A DNA stretch of 64,000 bases from Comamonadaceae bacterium (GTDB taxonomy: Bacteria > Pseudomonadota > Gammaproteobacteria > Burkholderiales > Burkholderiaceae_C). The stretch covers positions 44,315-108,314 of the forward strand of contig CANFLU010000005.1 of assembly GCA_947447975.1 (NCBI GenBank), written 5' to 3'. Numbering within the stretch: position 1 is the stretch's first letter; every line of letters begins with the position of its first letter. Below the pieces are notes generated by a model. The model worked only from the letters and a program-made list of their open reading frames with translations, was not told the origin of the DNA and ran no database searches. The translations under genes and the position numbers were made by a program. Of this stretch, positions 1 to 8,026 are shown piece by piece.

Positions 1-471
1 CTAATCGACTTTTTGCGCGCCACCTTGCAACACAGCCGCAGCGCCGAAGCACCGCACAGCCTGGCGCAAGAGTTCGCACGTTTGAATGACTACCTGACGC
101 TGATGGCGATCCGGATGGGACCCCGCCTGCAATACCAACTGGACTTGCCGCCCGCGCTGGTCAGCCAGCCTATCGCACCCATGCTCTTGCAGCCCTTGGT
201 AGAAAACAGCATCCAGCACGGCCTGGAGCCGCTGGTCGCCGGCGGCGAATTGAAGGTCAGCGCCTTGCGGCAAGGCGATATGCTGATCATTACCGTGGCC
301 GACAAAGGCGCAGGCTATACCGCTGGGCCAGATGACGCAGCGACAGGCTTTGGCCTGCAACAAGTGCGCGAACGCTTGCTTACTTTGTATGGAGAGCGCG
401 CTGCGTTTTCGATTCAGGCAGCGCCCGGCGGCGGCACGGTAGCCACGCTGCGCATTCTCTTGCGGGCCTAA
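1..471 (+). CDS. LytS-type sensor histidine kinase, C-terminal part (5' truncated by window edge)
   Basis: This is the C-terminal end of a membrane sensor kinase of the LytS/YehU (His_kinase plus HATPase_c) type, which phosphorylates a LytTR response regulator. The frame is open to base 1, so the start and the sensor domain lie outside the window. Visible ATP-binding elements are the N box (PLVENSIQHG), the G1 box (DKGAGY) and the G2 box (GFGLQQVRERL). The stop TAA at 469-471 directly abuts a GTG at 472 of the downstream regulator gene, which points to a two-gene operon with coupled translation. The sensed signal cannot be read from this part. Confidence 0.9.
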   Translation, partial: LIDFLRATLQHSRSAEAPHSLAQEFARLNDYLTLMAIRMGPRLQYQLDLPPALVSQPIAPMLLQPLVENSIQHGLEPLVAGGELKVSALRQGDMLIITVADKGAGYTAGPDDAATGFGLQQVRERLLTLYGERAAFSIQAAPGGGTVATLRILLRA

Positions 472-480
472 GTGCGCTCC

Positions 481-1266
481 ATGCCTACCGCACTCATCGC
501 CGAAGACGAACCCTTGCTGGCGCAAGCCTTGCAAACAGAATTGGCATCTCTCTGGCCGCAACTACAAATACTCGCCTGCGTGGCAGATGGCGCAAGCGCC
601 GTGGCCCAGGCCCTGCACTTGCGTCCAGATATTTTGTTTTTTGACATCCGCATGCCCGGCATGGACGGGCTGGAAGCCGCGCACGACTTGCTAGACCAAT
701 GGCCCCAGCAGCACCGCTTTCCGGCCCTGGTGTTTGTGACCGCCTATGAGCAGTACGCGCTGGCGGCGTTCGAAGCCCAGGCTGCGGACTATGTGCTCAA
801 GCCAGTGCAGCACCCACGCCTGACGCAAACCGTGCAGCGCTTGCAGGCGCGCCTGCAAATGCACCTGGCGCCCGACGCCGCGCTGGCCCAGGGCCTGCAA
901 TTGCTGCGGCAGCTTACCGCGCCCCACGACCCACAATCTACGCCCTTACAGGCATTGCATGCCAGCCTAGGCAACACGGTGTACCGCGTACCCGTGGGCG
1001 AAGTGCTGTTTTTGCAAGCCGCCGATAAATACGTGCGCGCGGTGTGTGCGACGCGCGAATACCTGCTGCGTACCCCGCTGAAAGAGCTGTTGGCGCAACT
1101 GGACCCGGACACGTTTTGGCAAATCCACCGCAGCACGGTAGTGCGCGCCGACTGCATCGCCCGCATGGAGCACAGCGGATCCGGGTCCATGCAAGTGCAC
1201 TTACAAGGCCACCCCGAAGTGCTGCCGCTCAGCCGGGTGTATGCCTATCGGTTTAAGACCCATTGA
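481..1266 (+). CDS. LytTR-family (LytR/AlgR) response regulator
   Basis: DNA-binding response regulator of 261 aa, partner of the kinase just upstream. From the ATG at 481 the receiver domain shows the acidic pair E8/D9, phospho-acceptor D55 (FFDIRMPG), T87 and K107 (VLKP). A linker of about 40 aa leads to a C-terminal LytTR domain (about 160-261) with the typical core ending IHRSTVVRADCI. An in-frame GTG at 472 sits directly after the kinase stop and is an alternative start adding MRS; neither has a clear ribosome binding site, so coupling is likely. Target genes are unknown; the following DUF2306 gene is only 97 bp away and may be one. Confidence 0.92.
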   Translation: MPTALIAEDEPLLAQALQTELASLWPQLQILACVADGASAVAQALHLRPDILFFDIRMPGMDGLEAAHDLLDQWPQQHRFPALVFVTAYEQYALAAFEAQAADYVLKPVQHPRLTQTVQRLQARLQMHLAPDAALAQGLQLLRQLTAPHDPQSTPLQALHASLGNTVYRVPVGEVLFLQAADKYVRAVCATREYLLRTPLKELLAQLDPDTFWQIHRSTVVRADCIARMEHSGSGSMQVHLQGHPEVLPLSRVYAYRFKTH

Positions 1267-1363
1267 ACTGCTTTAAGAAAAGAAGTCGCAAAGCAAAGCA
1301 CCTGCTAAAGGTATTTTTTTGCTTATTTGAACGCGAGCCCCATTGCCTAGAAAGAAATGTTCC

Positions 1364-1777
1364 ATGCAAATGTCCCCCCTCATCGCCGTCCATATGAGCG
1401 CCGCTTTGGGCGCTGTGGCGCTCGGGCCGGTGGCCATCTGGGCACGCAAAGGTGCCGAGCTGCGGCCGCGCGTGCACCGCGCCTTTGGCTACGGATTTGT
1501 CACCCTCATGCTGGGCGCCAGCGTCAGCGGCATGTTTATCCGCGACTTCAAACTGCCCAACATCGCGGGCTATACGCCCATCCATCTGCTGATTCCGGTC
1601 ACGGTGCTGAGTTTGTGGACCAGTTTTCATGCGCTGTACAAGGGCAATATCGCGGTACACCGCAAAACCATGGTCTCGCTGTACCTGGGCGCCTGCGTCA
1701 CTGCAGGGGCGTTTACCCTCTTGCCTAGCCGCTATATGGGGCAGTTGGTGTGGGGCCAATGGCTGGGGCTTTTATAG
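1364..1777 (+). CDS. DUF2306-type small membrane protein
   Basis: Integral membrane protein of 137 aa with about four hydrophobic segments. It resembles the DUF2306 family of small multi-pass proteins of unknown function, with the motifs HRAFGYGFV and HALYKGNIAVHRKTM, in which conserved histidines sit at membrane borders. The ATG at 1364 is preferred over a TTG seven codons upstream because it gives the usual short N-terminus (MQMSPLIAVH). It lies after the LytTR regulator on the same strand, so it may be regulated with it. No enzymatic function can be assigned. Confidence 0.7.
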   Translation: MQMSPLIAVHMSAALGAVALGPVAIWARKGAELRPRVHRAFGYGFVTLMLGASVSGMFIRDFKLPNIAGYTPIHLLIPVTVLSLWTSFHALYKGNIAVHRKTMVSLYLGACVTAGAFTLLPSRYMGQLVWGQWLGLL

Positions 1778-1860
1778 ATGGGCGGCACGCCTAGCATAGG
1801 CATATGGCGGTACACGACACCTCGGACGAGACCGATGGCACCAAACCGGTAACTATCTGC

Positions 1861-1920
1861 GCTAAGTAATGGATACGTATTTTTATAACATAATAATAAA
1901 CACTATTTTTTTAAAACTTT
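1861..1920. other. Very AT-rich stretch upstream of the MFS gene
   Basis: Only 11 of these 60 bases are G or C, in sharp contrast with the GC-rich genes on either side. It lies in the 252-base gap between the DUF2306 gene and the MFS gene and may mark the edge of acquired DNA or an AT-rich promoter. No single -35/-10 pair stands out, so no promoter is assigned. Confidence 0.5.
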
Positions 1921-2029
1921 AATTAAAAATGGAATAAAACTCTTTTTGCCCATTTTTTGATACCAACCACGATCTCAGTGAAGCATCGCGGCTGATAGTC
2001 TTAATTGAAACGCGCAGGGAACTCATATC

Positions 2030-3262
2030 TTGACCATAAATAATGGCGAACACGTCAGTAGACGACCGGTGAGCTTCGTTGAAATAACGATACTTTTTAC
2101 AAGCTTCATCGCCACTACCTACGGATTCGGCGTATACCTGTTTTCCACCATCTTGCCCGACATGAAGGCGGAGCTGCATTTCAGCTACACCGAGGCCGGA
2201 GGGTTTATTTCTTTGGCGCAGCTGGGATTTTTGGCGGCGGCGCTTAGTAGTAGTTTCTTAACCCACGGGCTTGGCGCAAAGCGGCTCATACTGTTTTCTA
2301 TGCTGGCTTCTTGCCTCAGTCTTTTGGGGCTGATTTTTGCCACTGAGCGGTGGCATGTTGCGATCTTTCTGACAACTGCCGGCGCTGCTGCCGCTGCCGT
2401 GTGGGTTCCGATGGTTGCGATTGCGCAAGATCGTATCCCAAAAAAACACCAAGGCAAAGCGATCGGCTTGATGTCCTCGGGCACCGCGTATGGCGTTTTT
2501 GTCAATGGCCTTGTCGTGCCTATTTTGTTACCGGAGTATGGATGGCGCGCTGTATGGGTGTTTGCAGCTTTATTAGCCTGGACGTTTTTTGCCTGGGGCT
2601 GGGTTCGTCTGTCGACTCTTCCTGATGATCGGCAATCCGACACTTGTAATTTATCAGCATCACCAACAAAAAACGCTAACGAGCGCATCTCCATCCGTCA
2701 GCTCTTTCGCCAACCCTCTGTTTTGATAATTCTGGCCATGATGTTCCTGAACGGAATCGCTTGCATGCCCGCGCAAAACTACCTTATTTCGTATCTCCGT
2801 GATGATCTGGGATACGACCTTGCAATAGCGGGTCGAGCGTGGTCGGCGATAGGTTTATTTGGAATGGTAGGTGGGGTCCTGATGGGGGCGCTGGCCGATA
2901 AAATTGGCGTGCAAAAGTCTTTGACGCTTACGTACCTACTGCTGAGCGTGGCTACGGGGCTATTTCTTCGCCATGGAAATGCGTATGAGGTATATCTTGG
3001 CGCCGCTGTTTTTGGATTAGCGTTCAACGCAATCTTTGGACTCGTACCGGCCTATGTCAGCTTGAATTTTCCGCAAAACACAGCAACGCTCATTTTCGGC
3101 CTGGCAACCGTACTGCTCGGTGTCGGCTCCATGATCGGGAATTTCTATGGCGGCATGATGCATGATGCCTTGAACTCGTTCTCTGTAGTCTTCCTAATTT
3201 CAACGCTTACAGCTCTTTTACTGACTAGCTTTTCTTTTTTGCTGGGAAGATTAAAGGAGTAA
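2030..3262 (+). CDS. MFS transporter (YbfB/YjiJ-like 12-TM permease)
   Basis: Major facilitator superfamily permease of 410 aa with about 12 hydrophobic segments split by a polar central loop near residues 200-220. The first half contains FGVYLFSTILPDMKAEL and the second half repeats the fold, as usual for MFS. The substrate is not identifiable. The start is TTG at 2030; there is no in-frame ATG at the N-terminus, and the only other plausible start is GTG at 2069. The gene is clearly AT-richer than its neighbours (AT-ending codons, runs of T), follows an AT-rich gap and precedes a gene remnant, which suggests horizontal acquisition. Confidence 0.85.
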   Translation: MTINNGEHVSRRPVSFVEITILFTSFIATTYGFGVYLFSTILPDMKAELHFSYTEAGGFISLAQLGFLAAALSSSFLTHGLGAKRLILFSMLASCLSLLGLIFATERWHVAIFLTTAGAAAAAVWVPMVAIAQDRIPKKHQGKAIGLMSSGTAYGVFVNGLVVPILLPEYGWRAVWVFAALLAWTFFAWGWVRLSTLPDDRQSDTCNLSASPTKNANERISIRQLFRQPSVLIILAMMFLNGIACMPAQNYLISYLRDDLGYDLAIAGRAWSAIGLFGMVGGVLMGALADKIGVQKSLTLTYLLLSVATGLFLRHGNAYEVYLGAAVFGLAFNAIFGLVPAYVSLNFPQNTATLIFGLATVLLGVGSMIGNFYGGMMHDALNSFSVVFLISTLTALLLTSFSFLLGRLKE

Positions 3263-3409
3263 ACGCGCCGATTTGGCCCTAACGGTTGTCAGCAGTTTGA
3301 AGTCCGGCCGGACACACCGGCACTTAGCGACTTTTTTCCCGCCATGACCCAAGCCATTGCCACCGCCAAAGGCTGGGATGGGCCGAACCGTAAAGCCGCA
3401 GGCATTTGA
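3263..3409 (+). pseudogene. Possible 3' remnant of a lost gene
   Basis: Directly after the MFS stop the same frame stays open for 48 codons and ends at TGA 3407-3409. The translation contains a protein-like tail (FEVRPDTPALSDFFPAMTQ followed by AIATAKGWDGPNRKAAGI) with GC-rich codon use like the host genes rather than the MFS gene. There is no good start or ribosome binding site, so it may be the C-terminus of a gene whose 5' part was replaced. The family was not recognised. Confidence 0.35.
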
Positions 3410-3429
3410 ATATCACAGTATTGCGGTAT

Positions 3430-3444
3430 TGCAGTTAAACTGCA
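3430..3444. promoter_or_regulatory. 7-1-7 palindromic operator of the AbrB/PIN module
   Basis: The sequence TGCAGTTAAACTGCA is a perfect inverted repeat of 7-bp arms around one central A. It ends three bases before the ATG at 3448 and overlaps a possible -10 (TAAACT, 3436-3441). That position fits autorepression by the antitoxin. There is no Shine-Dalgarno sequence between it and the start codon, so the mRNA could be leaderless or nearly so. Confidence 0.6.
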
Positions 3445-3447
3445 CCC

Positions 3448-3687
3448 ATGCAAGCCACTCTCACCATCAATAGCCGCGGCGTGGTTACGCTACCGGCCAA
3501 ACTGCGCCAGGCCATGGGACTCAAGGCGGACGATCAATTGATCGCCGAGACTACGCCGCAAGGCCTGTTGCTGCGCCCGGCCGTAACCTTGCCCCTGGAG
3601 CTGTACACGCCCGAGCGCGTGCAAGAGTTTGATGCCGCCGAGGCAGCGCTTGCTGCCGTGCTACCCAAGCGCAAACTTCCGCGCTGA
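3448..3687 (+). CDS. AbrB/SpoVT-type antitoxin (VapB-like)
   Basis: Antitoxin of 79 aa with an N-terminal swapped-hairpin AbrB/SpoVT DNA-binding domain (TINSRGVVTLPAKLRQAMGL, about residues 5-24, followed by a D-Q-L strand). The C-terminal tail (from about residue 48) is of the type that wraps and neutralises the toxin. It is 14 bp ahead of a PIN-domain gene, the normal antitoxin-toxin order, and an operator palindrome lies just before its start. It is expected to bind the PIN protein and repress its own promoter. Confidence 0.9.
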   Translation: MQATLTINSRGVVTLPAKLRQAMGLKADDQLIAETTPQGLLLRPAVTLPLELYTPERVQEFDAAEAALAAVLPKRKLPR

Positions 3688-3701
3688 GCCCGCAGCCGCC
3701 T

Positions 3702-4121
3702 ATGCGCATTTTTCTGGACGCCAATGTCCTGTTTTCTGCGGCCCAATCGGCAGGTGCTATCCGCGAGTTGATCCGAGCGTTACAAGCCGATGGCCAAGCC
3801 CTAGTGACCGATGAATACGTGGCCACAGAGGCCCGCCGTAATATTGCGGGCAAGGCCAAGGCAGATTGCCAGACATATTTGCAAAACTTGATTTCGCAGA
3901 TCGAAATCAGCGCTGCGCACTTTCCTGCAAACGCCCACGCTGCCGTGCAATGGTTGCCTGAAAAAGATCGCCCGGTGCTAATGGCTGCAATCGCGCTGGG
4001 CTGTGATGCGCTTGTAACCGGAGACCGCACGCACTTTGGGGTGGGATATGGGCAAACCTTTGATAGCGTCACCCTCTACGCCCCGGCGCAATTGGCTATC
4101 GCTGTGTTTCCATCGCGCTGA
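3702..4121 (+). CDS. PIN-domain RNase toxin (VapC-like)
   Basis: Predicted metal-dependent RNase of 139 aa, toxin partner of the preceding AbrB-type antitoxin. The PIN acidic residues are visible: D6 (FLDANVLF), E43 (TEARRNI), D89 (EKDRPVLMAAI) and D108 (LVTGDRTHF). The length is normal for the family. Toxins of this fold cleave tRNA or rRNA in characterised cases, but the target here cannot be told from sequence. All four acidic positions are intact, so the module is probably functional. Confidence 0.9.
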   Translation: MRIFLDANVLFSAAQSAGAIRELIRALQADGQALVTDEYVATEARRNIAGKAKADCQTYLQNLISQIEISAAHFPANAHAAVQWLPEKDRPVLMAAIALGCDALVTGDRTHFGVGYGQTFDSVTLYAPAQLAIAVFPSR

Positions 4122-4147
4122 TATTTAATAATCCATTGGATTACAAT
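4118..4147 (+). promoter_or_regulatory. Promoter and 7-1-7 palindromic operator of the higBA module
   Basis: A -35-like CTGATA (4118-4123) and a -10-like TACAAT (4142-4147) are 18 bp apart. Between them and overlapping the -10 is TAATCCATTGGATTA (4129-4143), a perfect inverted repeat of 7-bp arms around one base. The predicted transcription start falls close to the ATG at 4155, and no Shine-Dalgarno is visible, so a leaderless message is possible. The architecture copies that of the operator at 3430-3444 with a different sequence, as expected for two different autorepressors. Confidence 0.55.
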
Positions 4148-4154
4148 CAACTCG

Positions 4155-4490
4155 ATGTTAACCATCGCCGAACTTCCCGAATACATCCGTCGGGCCGAAA
4201 AGCTGATGAGTGCGACGGAGCGTTTGGACATTGTGAATTATTTGGCTGCTCACCCCAAGGCGGGTGATCTGATGGAAGGGACAGGCGGTGTACGCAAACT
4301 GCGTTGGGGCCGGGGCACACAAGGCAAGTCGGGGGGCGTGCGTGTGATCTATTACCTGCATAGCGAGGCGATGCCGCTATACCTGCTCACCTTATTTGCT
4401 AAAAACGAAAGGGCCAACCTCAGCAAGGCGGAGCGCAATGCCTTGGCCGACCTGGTGGAGTTGCTGGTTCAACATTGGCTGGAATTTTGA
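4155..4490 (+). CDS. RelE/HigB-family toxin
   Basis: Toxin of 111 aa with the RelE-like fold. The core GGVRKLRWGRG...GGVRVIYYLH and the tail LLTLFAKNERANLSKAERNAL are typical of HigB-2/RelE proteins that cleave mRNA on the ribosome. It precedes its antitoxin gene by 11 bp, the reversed toxin-first order seen in higBA loci. It is separated from the upstream PIN gene by its own promoter/operator, so it is a separate module. The basic and aromatic residues expected around the active site are present. Confidence 0.88.
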   Translation: MLTIAELPEYIRRAEKLMSATERLDIVNYLAAHPKAGDLMEGTGGVRKLRWGRGTQGKSGGVRVIYYLHSEAMPLYLLTLFAKNERANLSKAERNALADLVELLVQHWLEF

Positions 4491-4501
4491 AAGGAAAATT
4501 T

Positions 4502-4795
4502 ATGACACGTGCTTTCGATAGCATCAAGCAAGGTCTAAACGAAGCCATTAGCCATGCCAAGTCAAAGGGCCAAAAGACCAAAGGGATCAAGCTCTATCAG
4601 CCGCAGGCCGTGGATGTGTGCAGTCTGCGCGAGCGCCTAAGTCTGACGCAAGAGCAGTTTGCGGCCCGCTTCGGGTTTTCAGTGGCGACGCTGCGCCATT
4701 GGGAGCGCGGCGACCGTTCACCTAGCGGTGCATCACTGGTATTGCTGAACGTCATTGACCGCAACCCAGCTGCGGTCATGAAGGCGTTGCAATAA
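4502..4795 (+). CDS. HigA-type antitoxin with XRE helix-turn-helix
   Basis: Antitoxin and autorepressor of 97 aa. A helix-turn-helix of the Xre/HigA type occupies about residues 38-90 (SLRERLSLTQEQFAARFGFS, then TLRHWERGDRSPSGAS). The N-terminal part (MTRAFDSIKQGLNEAISHAK) is likely the toxin-binding segment. The ATG at 4502 is chosen because a good ribosome binding site (AAAGGAAA) lies just upstream and the first codons are family-typical; an upstream TTG would overlap the toxin gene. Its probable operator is the palindrome at 4129-4143. Confidence 0.9.
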   Translation: MTRAFDSIKQGLNEAISHAKSKGQKTKGIKLYQPQAVDVCSLRERLSLTQEQFAARFGFSVATLRHWERGDRSPSGASLVLLNVIDRNPAAVMKALQ

Positions 4796-4866
4796 AAAGC
4801 AGCGCCCGAACCGGCGGCGCCCACGGATAGACCTTGAAGCCCACGCGCCACGCCTAAAATCCCTGC

Positions 4867-6657
4867 ATGACCGTGCCCCATACCGCTTCCGAAGCCGATA
4901 GCAACAAACCCAGTAACTTTCTGCGCCAGATCATCGACGCCGACCTAGCGCGGGGCACCTATGCCAGCCGCCGCTGGGCCGGCAGCCCCGGCGACGCCGC
5001 CCACCATGCCGCTGGCGCGCCCGACCCGGCCCGCATCCGCACCCGCTTTCCACCCGAGCCCAATGGCTATCTGCATGTAGGCCACGCCAAAAGCATTTGC
5101 CTGAACTTTGGGCTGGCCCGAGACTACGGTGGCGTGTGCCACATGCGCTTTGACGACACCAACCCGGAAAAGGAAGACACCGAATACGTCGACTCCATCC
5201 TGGACGCGGTGCGCTGGCTAGGCTTTGGCTGGGAGGCCAACGGTACATCGCACCTTTTCCAGGCCAGCGATTATTTTGGGTTTATGTACCGGGCCGCCGA
5301 GTACCTGATCGAAGCCGGCCACGCCTACGTGGACGAACAAAGCCCCGATGAAATGCGCGCCAACCGGGGCGACTTTGGCAAGCCAGGCGTCAACAGCCCG
5401 TATCGCAGCCGCACACCTGGTGAGAACCTGGCCCGTTTTCGCGAAATGCGCGACGGCCTGCACGCCGATGGCGCCATGGTGCTACGCGCCAAGATCGACA
5501 TGGCCAGCCCCAATATCAATATGCGCGACCCGGCTATCTACCGCATCCGCCGCGCTACACACCACAACACCGGTGACACCTGGTGCATCTACCCGATGTA
5601 CACCTACGCCCACCCGCTGGAAGACGCGCTAGAGCAAATTACCCACAGCATCTGCACGCTGGAGTTTGAAGACCAGCGCCCGTTTTATGACTGGGTCCTG
5701 CTGCGCCTGGCCGAAGGGGGCCTGCTGGCACAACCTCTGCCCCAGCAATATGAATTTGCACGCCTGAACCTCACCTATGTCATCACCAGCAAACGCAAAT
5801 TGGCTGCGCTGGTGAACGAACACAAAGTCAATGGCTGGGACGACCCGCGCATGCCCACCATCGTCGGCCTGCGCCGGCGCGGTTACACACCCGAGAGCCT
5901 GCAACTCTTTGCTGAGCGCATTGGCGTGACCAAAAGCGATAGCTGGATCGACTACTCCACCTTGGAAGGCTGCCTACGCGAAACCCTGGACGGCAGCGCA
6001 GCGCGCGCCATGGCGGTATTAGATCCGGTAAAACTGGTGCTGACCAACTGGGACGAAGTGATGGGCGCGGGCACCCTGGACCCATGCAGCGCACCGGTCC
6101 ATCCGCACCACCCCGAGCGCGGCCAACGCAACTTTGTCATAGGCCGCGAAGTCTGGATAGAGCGCAGCGATTATGAAGAGACGCCGCCGCAAGGCTTTTT
6201 TAGGCTCTTCCCCGGCAACAAAGTGCGGCTGAAATACGGCTACATCATCGAATGCACCGGCGCCACCAAAGACGCCGGCGGCCGCGTGACCGAAGTGCAC
6301 GCCTCCCTCATCCCCGACACCAAAAGCGGCACGCCGGGCTCGTCCAGCGTGAAGGTCAAGGGCGTCATCACCTGGGTCAGCGCCCACGACGGCCTGGCCG
6401 CCGAGGTGCGCATGTATGACCGGCTCTTCCTAGACCCGCAGCCCGACGCCGGCGGCAAAGACTACCTAGAAAGCCTGAACCCCGATAGCCTAAAAATCGT
6501 CACCGCCGTCGTCGAACAATCACTCGCGAGCGCGCAGCCCGACGAAAAGTTTCAGTTTGAACGCCATGGCTACTTTGTGGCCGACCGGGTGGACCACACG
6601 GCGGGCAGGCCGGTATTTAATTTTGCGGTGGGGCTCAAGGATTCGTTTGGCAAGTAA
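4867..6657 (+). CDS. glnS: Glutaminyl-tRNA synthetase
   Basis: Class I aminoacyl-tRNA synthetase of 596 aa that charges tRNA-Gln in the cytoplasm. The start shows the GlnS signature NFLRQIIDADLARG, the HIGH-type motif PPEPNGYLHVGHAKS and RFDDTNPEKED; the KMSKS-type loop reads ITSKRKL. The C-terminal half contains the anticodon-binding beta-barrels. Compared with E. coli GlnRS (about 554 aa), about 20-25 extra residues rich in Ala, Gly and His lie between the N-terminal helix and the HIGH motif. The gene stands alone between the toxin-antitoxin modules and the convergent OYE gene. Confidence 0.97.
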   Translation: MTVPHTASEADSNKPSNFLRQIIDADLARGTYASRRWAGSPGDAAHHAAGAPDPARIRTRFPPEPNGYLHVGHAKSICLNFGLARDYGGVCHMRFDDTNPEKEDTEYVDSILDAVRWLGFGWEANGTSHLFQASDYFGFMYRAAEYLIEAGHAYVDEQSPDEMRANRGDFGKPGVNSPYRSRTPGENLARFREMRDGLHADGAMVLRAKIDMASPNINMRDPAIYRIRRATHHNTGDTWCIYPMYTYAHPLEDALEQITHSICTLEFEDQRPFYDWVLLRLAEGGLLAQPLPQQYEFARLNLTYVITSKRKLAALVNEHKVNGWDDPRMPTIVGLRRRGYTPESLQLFAERIGVTKSDSWIDYSTLEGCLRETLDGSAARAMAVLDPVKLVLTNWDEVMGAGTLDPCSAPVHPHHPERGQRNFVIGREVWIERSDYEETPPQGFFRLFPGNKVRLKYGYIIECTGATKDAGGRVTEVHASLIPDTKSGTPGSSSVKVKGVITWVSAHDGLAAEVRMYDRLFLDPQPDAGGKDYLESLNPDSLKIVTAVVEQSLASAQPDEKFQFERHGYFVADRVDHTAGRPVFNFAVGLKDSFGK

Positions 6658-6766
6658 ATCGCCGATGGCCTATGCCACCGAGCGTATCCACGCTCCTAGC
6701 TTAGTAGGAAGCCTGCTTCAAACCTGAATGTGGTTTTGGCAATCGCCCCTTTCTGCCAGATACCCT

Positions 6767-7999
6767 CTAAGCGCTATGGCTCGCCATCCAGGTGCGGTAT
6801 TTGCGGGTCTGCCACACGGCCATCACTTGCTGTGAAACCAGTGCCCAAAGCGGCGAAATGCGAGGGTTGGTGGTACTTGCCTGGCTTAGACATTTGAGTT
6901 GATATTTCACCCGCGCCATGGTCGCCAGGGAAGCCATCATTTTGTTGTTCCATGGGATCGGCGTTAATTCGGGTGCTAGGTCCTGGCCCGAGCGCCAAGC
7001 CTGAGGCAGCATCGGGTCGATAGCCAAGGCCGTGGCTATACCCACCAGCGAAACGCCGCTGGCTACCACCTGCTCCGCCACGGCTTTGCGGCGAATACCA
7101 CCAGTCACCATGAGCGGCATCTGTGCTACGGCCATCATGCTCTGCGCAAACTCCAGGAAATATGCCTCGCGCGCCAGCGTGCGCCCGTCCCGGGCCTGCC
7201 CTTGCATGGCGGGTGCCTCATAGCTGCCGCCCGACAACTCGACGACATCAACGCGCAGCGCATTGAGCATTCGCACCACCTGCTGCGCATCTTCGGGGCT
7301 GAATCCGCCCCGCTGAAAGTCCGCTGAATTCAATTTCACAGCCACTGCGAACTGCGCAGACACTACCGCACGAACCGCTTTCACGATATCCAGCAGCAGC
7401 CGAGCACGGTTTTCAATGGCGCCACCCCAAGCGTCCTGACGGTGATTGGAGATCGGCGAAAGAAATTGGCTAAGTAAGTAGCCGTGCCCACCGTGGATTT
7501 GCACACCCTGAAACCCTGCTTGCTCGGCTAGTTGCGCGGTACGAACAAAACGCGTCTGAATTTCTTCAATATCCGCAAGGCTCATGGCTTTGGGCACAGA
7601 AAACTTGCTCGACAAATTGCCCATATCCAAGGGCACGGCAGACGCTGACCAAGTTTCTTGCCCCAAGGCCGCCATCATTTGCCTGCCCGGGTGGCTAATT
7701 TGCATCCACACCTGTGCCCCACCCGAGCCTGCCACTTTGGCCCATTGCTTAAAGCGAGCTAACTGGCTTTCGTCCTCCAGAACGACACCCCCGGGCCCGG
7801 TCATGGCACGTCTATCGACCATCACATTACCGGTCAGGATCAAACCTGCACCGCCCTCAGCCCAGGCCTGGTAGAGGCGTAGCAGGGCATCGGAGGGGGC
7901 GTGGTTGGCATCGCACATGTTTTCCTCCATGGCCGCTTTCGCAATTCGGTTGGGAATGCTGGTGCCGTTTGGGAGCGTCAGAGGAGAAAAAATGTGCAT
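6767..7999 (-). CDS. NADH:flavin oxidoreductase, old yellow enzyme family
   Basis: FMN-dependent ene-reductase of 410 aa with a TIM-barrel fold. OYE marks include the N-terminal LPNGTSIPNRIAKAAMEE, the substrate-pocket loop HGGHGYLLSQFLSP and the following NHRQDAWGG plus ENRARLLLDIV. A C-terminal tail of about 60 residues follows the last barrel strand. It is the last gene of a leftward cluster of redox genes starting near 11187. Substrates could be enoates, quinones or nitro compounds; the exact one cannot be given. No iron-sulfur extension of the 2,4-dienoyl-CoA reductase type is present. Confidence 0.9.
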   Translation of the reverse strand: MHIFSPLTLPNGTSIPNRIAKAAMEENMCDANHAPSDALLRLYQAWAEGGAGLILTGNVMVDRRAMTGPGGVVLEDESQLARFKQWAKVAGSGGAQVWMQISHPGRQMMAALGQETWSASAVPLDMGNLSSKFSVPKAMSLADIEEIQTRFVRTAQLAEQAGFQGVQIHGGHGYLLSQFLSPISNHRQDAWGGAIENRARLLLDIVKAVRAVVSAQFAVAVKLNSADFQRGGFSPEDAQQVVRMLNALRVDVVELSGGSYEAPAMQGQARDGRTLAREAYFLEFAQSMMAVAQMPLMVTGGIRRKAVAEQVVASGVSLVGIATALAIDPMLPQAWRSGQDLAPELTPIPWNNKMMASLATMARVKYQLKCLSQASTTNPRISPLWALVSQQVMAVWQTRKYRTWMASHSA

Positions 8000-8026
8000 G
8001 GCGACAGTCAGTGCAGTTGCAGGGGT

